64,000 bases of DNA from Metarhizium brunneum (taxonomy: Eukaryota > Ascomycota > Sordariomycetes > Hypocreales > Clavicipitaceae). The notes beneath the pieces were generated by a model. It was not told the DNA's origin, ran no database searches, and was given only the letters and a program-made list of their open reading frames with translations. This document shows, piece after piece, positions 61,776 to 64,000 of the stretch. How positions within the stretch are numbered: the first letter of the stretch is position 1; each line of letters begins with the position of its first letter. The stretch spans positions 2,356,001-2,420,000 of the forward strand of contig NC_089424.1 of the NCBI RefSeq assembly GCF_013426205.1, read 5' to 3'. Position numbers and translations under genes: made by a program.

Positions 61776-64000
61776 TGTCCTTCCCAATCTGGGGGAATAC
61801 CAAGAAGTACTTCTCCGCATGTACGTACGCATGACTAGTTTATTCATCCACTCACAGTTGAATGATGAGGGGCGATAGAGAGGCTCGGCGTAAATAGGTC
61901 CTGCTGAGCCAACATCTCCTCCATCCCTCGGTGGATGATTTGCTATTTATGGCCGACTGCGAGCGACTACGTAACTAGCCTCGTCACTATCGCATCTATG
62001 AACATCAGACAACATGTTTCCCTTGCCAGCCGTTGCGTCGCGGGACGGGCCAAAACAAAAAAGGGCTGAGACACCGCCGGCAGTCAGCGCATCCCCATAC
62101 AACACGTCTCGTCCATGGCAATGTCAGCATGGCTCTGGCGATAGCATGAGCAAGACAGTCTGCGAAGCCTTTGTTTGCGGGCTGCCCATTCGACATCGCG
62201 TGGCTCGCCTTGCACAGCATTGCAAATGCCTCATCCGAGTCCAACGTGGTGGCGAACAACCAACACATTCAGCCCGCCGCGCCTCATTCGGTGTTTTCCT
62301 GAGTCGCCGACTTGCAGACCACCCCCAGCATGGTCCTTACCCCTCCTTTGCGCAAGGCGCCGCTTGGCTACGCCATGTTCCTTTGTGGTTTTCGTCGCGC
62401 CGTCAGTGCGACTGGCGTGGCCGACGCCGGGAACAAAGAGGGCCGACGGAAACGACGGGCCCGGTTGGAGACCAAAGGTCGCTCCAGCTGAAAAGTGTGA
62501 GGCCGTTGTATCTTATATGTAAGTCGGAACTGGTGCGTTTCAGAGCATGTAAGTTACTCCCCTACTTTTTTTGGGAGGTGTCAAGGTGATATTGGGCTGA
62601 GCTGGAGGCAGCTGAAGGGCGCGGTTCCGGACACTCGGTACGGCCAATCCAGTAGAAGAGAGGTGCGGTTGAAATCTGGTATTGATTGCCTTGGTTCTAG
62701 TGACGGGTAAATTTATCGTGCCCCGAGTGTTTTATAGTTAGACTTGATGTGTTGGGCACGTCCCGCCGGCGTACAAATCGCAAAGCACACGTCGAGACTT
62801 GCAACCAAGTCCATGGCGCGAAATAAGCACCATTGTCGCCCGGCATACTACACATGTCGTAAATTCGGATATCAAGTCCCCGGGGACGAGGCAGCACTTT
62901 GCAATACGCCCGCCCGCCCTCCCAGAATAGCGCCTTGCGCGTGGCGCAGTTTGGCGATGATCTGGATGCAGCCTTGTTCTGATACATGGTTGCGGGCCAC
63001 GGCTCCTTGGCCACCTACCATCAGTCGATTTTGAAGAATACTTTTCTTTTCCCTCATCTTTGCCGGTTGTCAGTACTGTTGTGGAAGTTGCAACTCTGTA
63101 GTAGAGTTGCTGTAAGAGACGTACATGTCTGCATCTTTGGGCCTACATAGCGGGCGGGCAAGGCCCTTGTTCCTCAACAGGTGTTTAATGAGAAGACGCA
63201 ACTGGTCTCGAACCAGCATCGGGTGAATATACACATTGTGGCCTGTGTGCTTTTATGATGCGCGGCACTGGGCTACGTGGCTGGATTCGGTGTTGCGGCT
63301 CTTGTTAAAGACACTTTGGCGGGATATATGGACATCAGAACCGCATAATTGGCCTTAATTATTGCGACTATGCGAATGTCGAGTTGGGATGCTTGGACTT
63401 TGTTTGGCTGAAGAGTTTGATGGATTTACTGCTCTAGGGTATTTGACTTTCGCGGGCTATATACCGTTGAAAGATCTGTAAACACCACTCGTGGATGGGA
63501 ATCATGACTCTGAACAGCAAGATGTTCATATCAGTCATTGAATCGAAAGAGATGGAGGGAAAATAAGCAAGCTGGCGAGCTCAAGGATCTGAATTCGCTC
63601 ATTGAAGAGGGCAAGTGGCTGTATTCTAAGCGTCAGATACAAACGACGAGCAAGGCCGAATCCCTGCTGGGAACCATCCTGGTGAAGTCTAGAGTATGTG
63701 TTGGCCCTGTAGCACAGCTGTGTGGTCCCGTCTCCCAGGCCATTCATCTTCCTGTTCAAAGTGTTGATTTGCTGGTTTCTGATACCCAGTTGCCGTGGCT
63801 ATTGGGCAAGCAATCACTCACCTACACCGTGGTTTACTGATGGTATACCGACTGGAACACGCGAGCTATAAACACTGATGCGGAAACCAAAACCATGACC
63901 TTGTGAACATGGTAAGCTTCGTAAACGTACAGACAAAGTCGGCAGAGGTGAGCTGCCTGCCATGTGAAGAACCGCGAACATTAGCGGCTTATACGTGCAG
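61776..64000. other. Gene-poor right end
   Basis: I see no supported gene in the last 2.2 kb. A 191-codon plus-strand ORF at 62014 is Arg/Trp/Cys-rich and overlaps an antisense ORF, so it is probably random. A 100-codon frame at 63538-63840 lacks an ATG, although part of it (GELKDLNSLIEEGKWLYSKR) looks protein-like and might be an exon. Confidence 0.45.

Noticed and set aside
62014..62589. 191-codon plus-strand ORF
   Set aside because: It has Arg/Trp/Cys-rich random-like composition, an overlapping antisense ORF and no leader or splice signals.
63180..63290. tRNA-like B box (GGTTCGAGACC, minus strand) with an A-box-like TAGCCCAGT
   Set aside because: The acceptor-stem sequences do not pair, and the A box lacks the GG end, so no cloverleaf can be drawn.
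1..64000. CRISPR arrays, bacterial operons, rRNA genes, transposase or reverse-transcriptase genes
   Set aside because: No regularly spaced direct repeats, Shine-Dalgarno-linked gene strings, rRNA-like blocks or transposon protein motifs were seen. The genome style is eukaryotic.

Overview
The window is nuclear DNA of a filamentous ascomycete (Pezizomycotina). Gene content and gene style suggest Sordariomycetes, probably Hypocreales, but the order is an inference. The coding genes carry short spliceosomal introns (54-107 nt, with one of 304 nt), GT...AG borders and CTAAC/CTGAC-type branch sites. They include fungal-specific families: a Clr5-domain protein, an Rrn9-domain protein, fungal SAM37 and a fungal kinesin-5 with a BimC box. 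I found no bacterial operons, CRISPR array, rRNA, convincing tRNA or intact transposon.

Layout. 0.8-12.3 kb: SAC1 phosphoinositide phosphatase (+), a 1234-residue disordered protein with a C-terminal membrane segment (-), mitochondrial isoleucyl-tRNA synthetase (-), and a 281-residue unknown (+). 12.3-25.8 kb: a 13.5-kb stretch with no recognisable conserved gene, rich in short dispersed motifs. It contains one promoter-like locus at 21.75-22.5 kb with a 28-residue proline-rich ORF. 25.8-43.3 kb: a dense block of SAM37/metaxin (+), the PIG-U/GAB1 GPI-transamidase subunit (-), pescadillo NOP7 (+), an Rrn9-like Pol I factor (+), a peroxisomal enoyl-CoA hydratase/isomerase (-), a Clr5-domain protein (+), mitochondrial D-lactate dehydrogenase (+) and a PHAF1/UPF0183 protein (+). 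43.3-51.2 kb: a probable small gene (-), a cytochrome P450 (+) and a DHA2-type MFS transporter (+). 52.2-58.5 kb: kinesin-5 (+) and a 472-residue unknown (-). 58.5-64 kb: a second gene-poor stretch with only weak small-ORF candidates.

Function. Most genes are unrelated housekeeping genes, as is usual in a fungal genome: mitochondrial import and translation (SAM37, ISM1, DLD1), ribosome production (NOP7, RRN9-like), membrane lipid and GPI metabolism (SAC1, GAB1) and mitosis (kinesin-5). P450 and MFS lie in tandem and could act together in detoxification or export, but no backbone biosynthesis gene is present.

The most unusual signals are three. First, a 9-bp word, TACGGAGTA/TACTCCGTA, occurs 16 times exactly and only between genes, often fused to GTATGTACATAC and TACCTA words. 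Second, the 28-residue ORF at 22.0 kb ends in RPLPPLP, an SH3-ligand core, behind a strong promoter-like leader. Third, DLD1 needs a GC-AG intron. Exon borders were deduced by eye from frame continuity and family similarity, with no database search.
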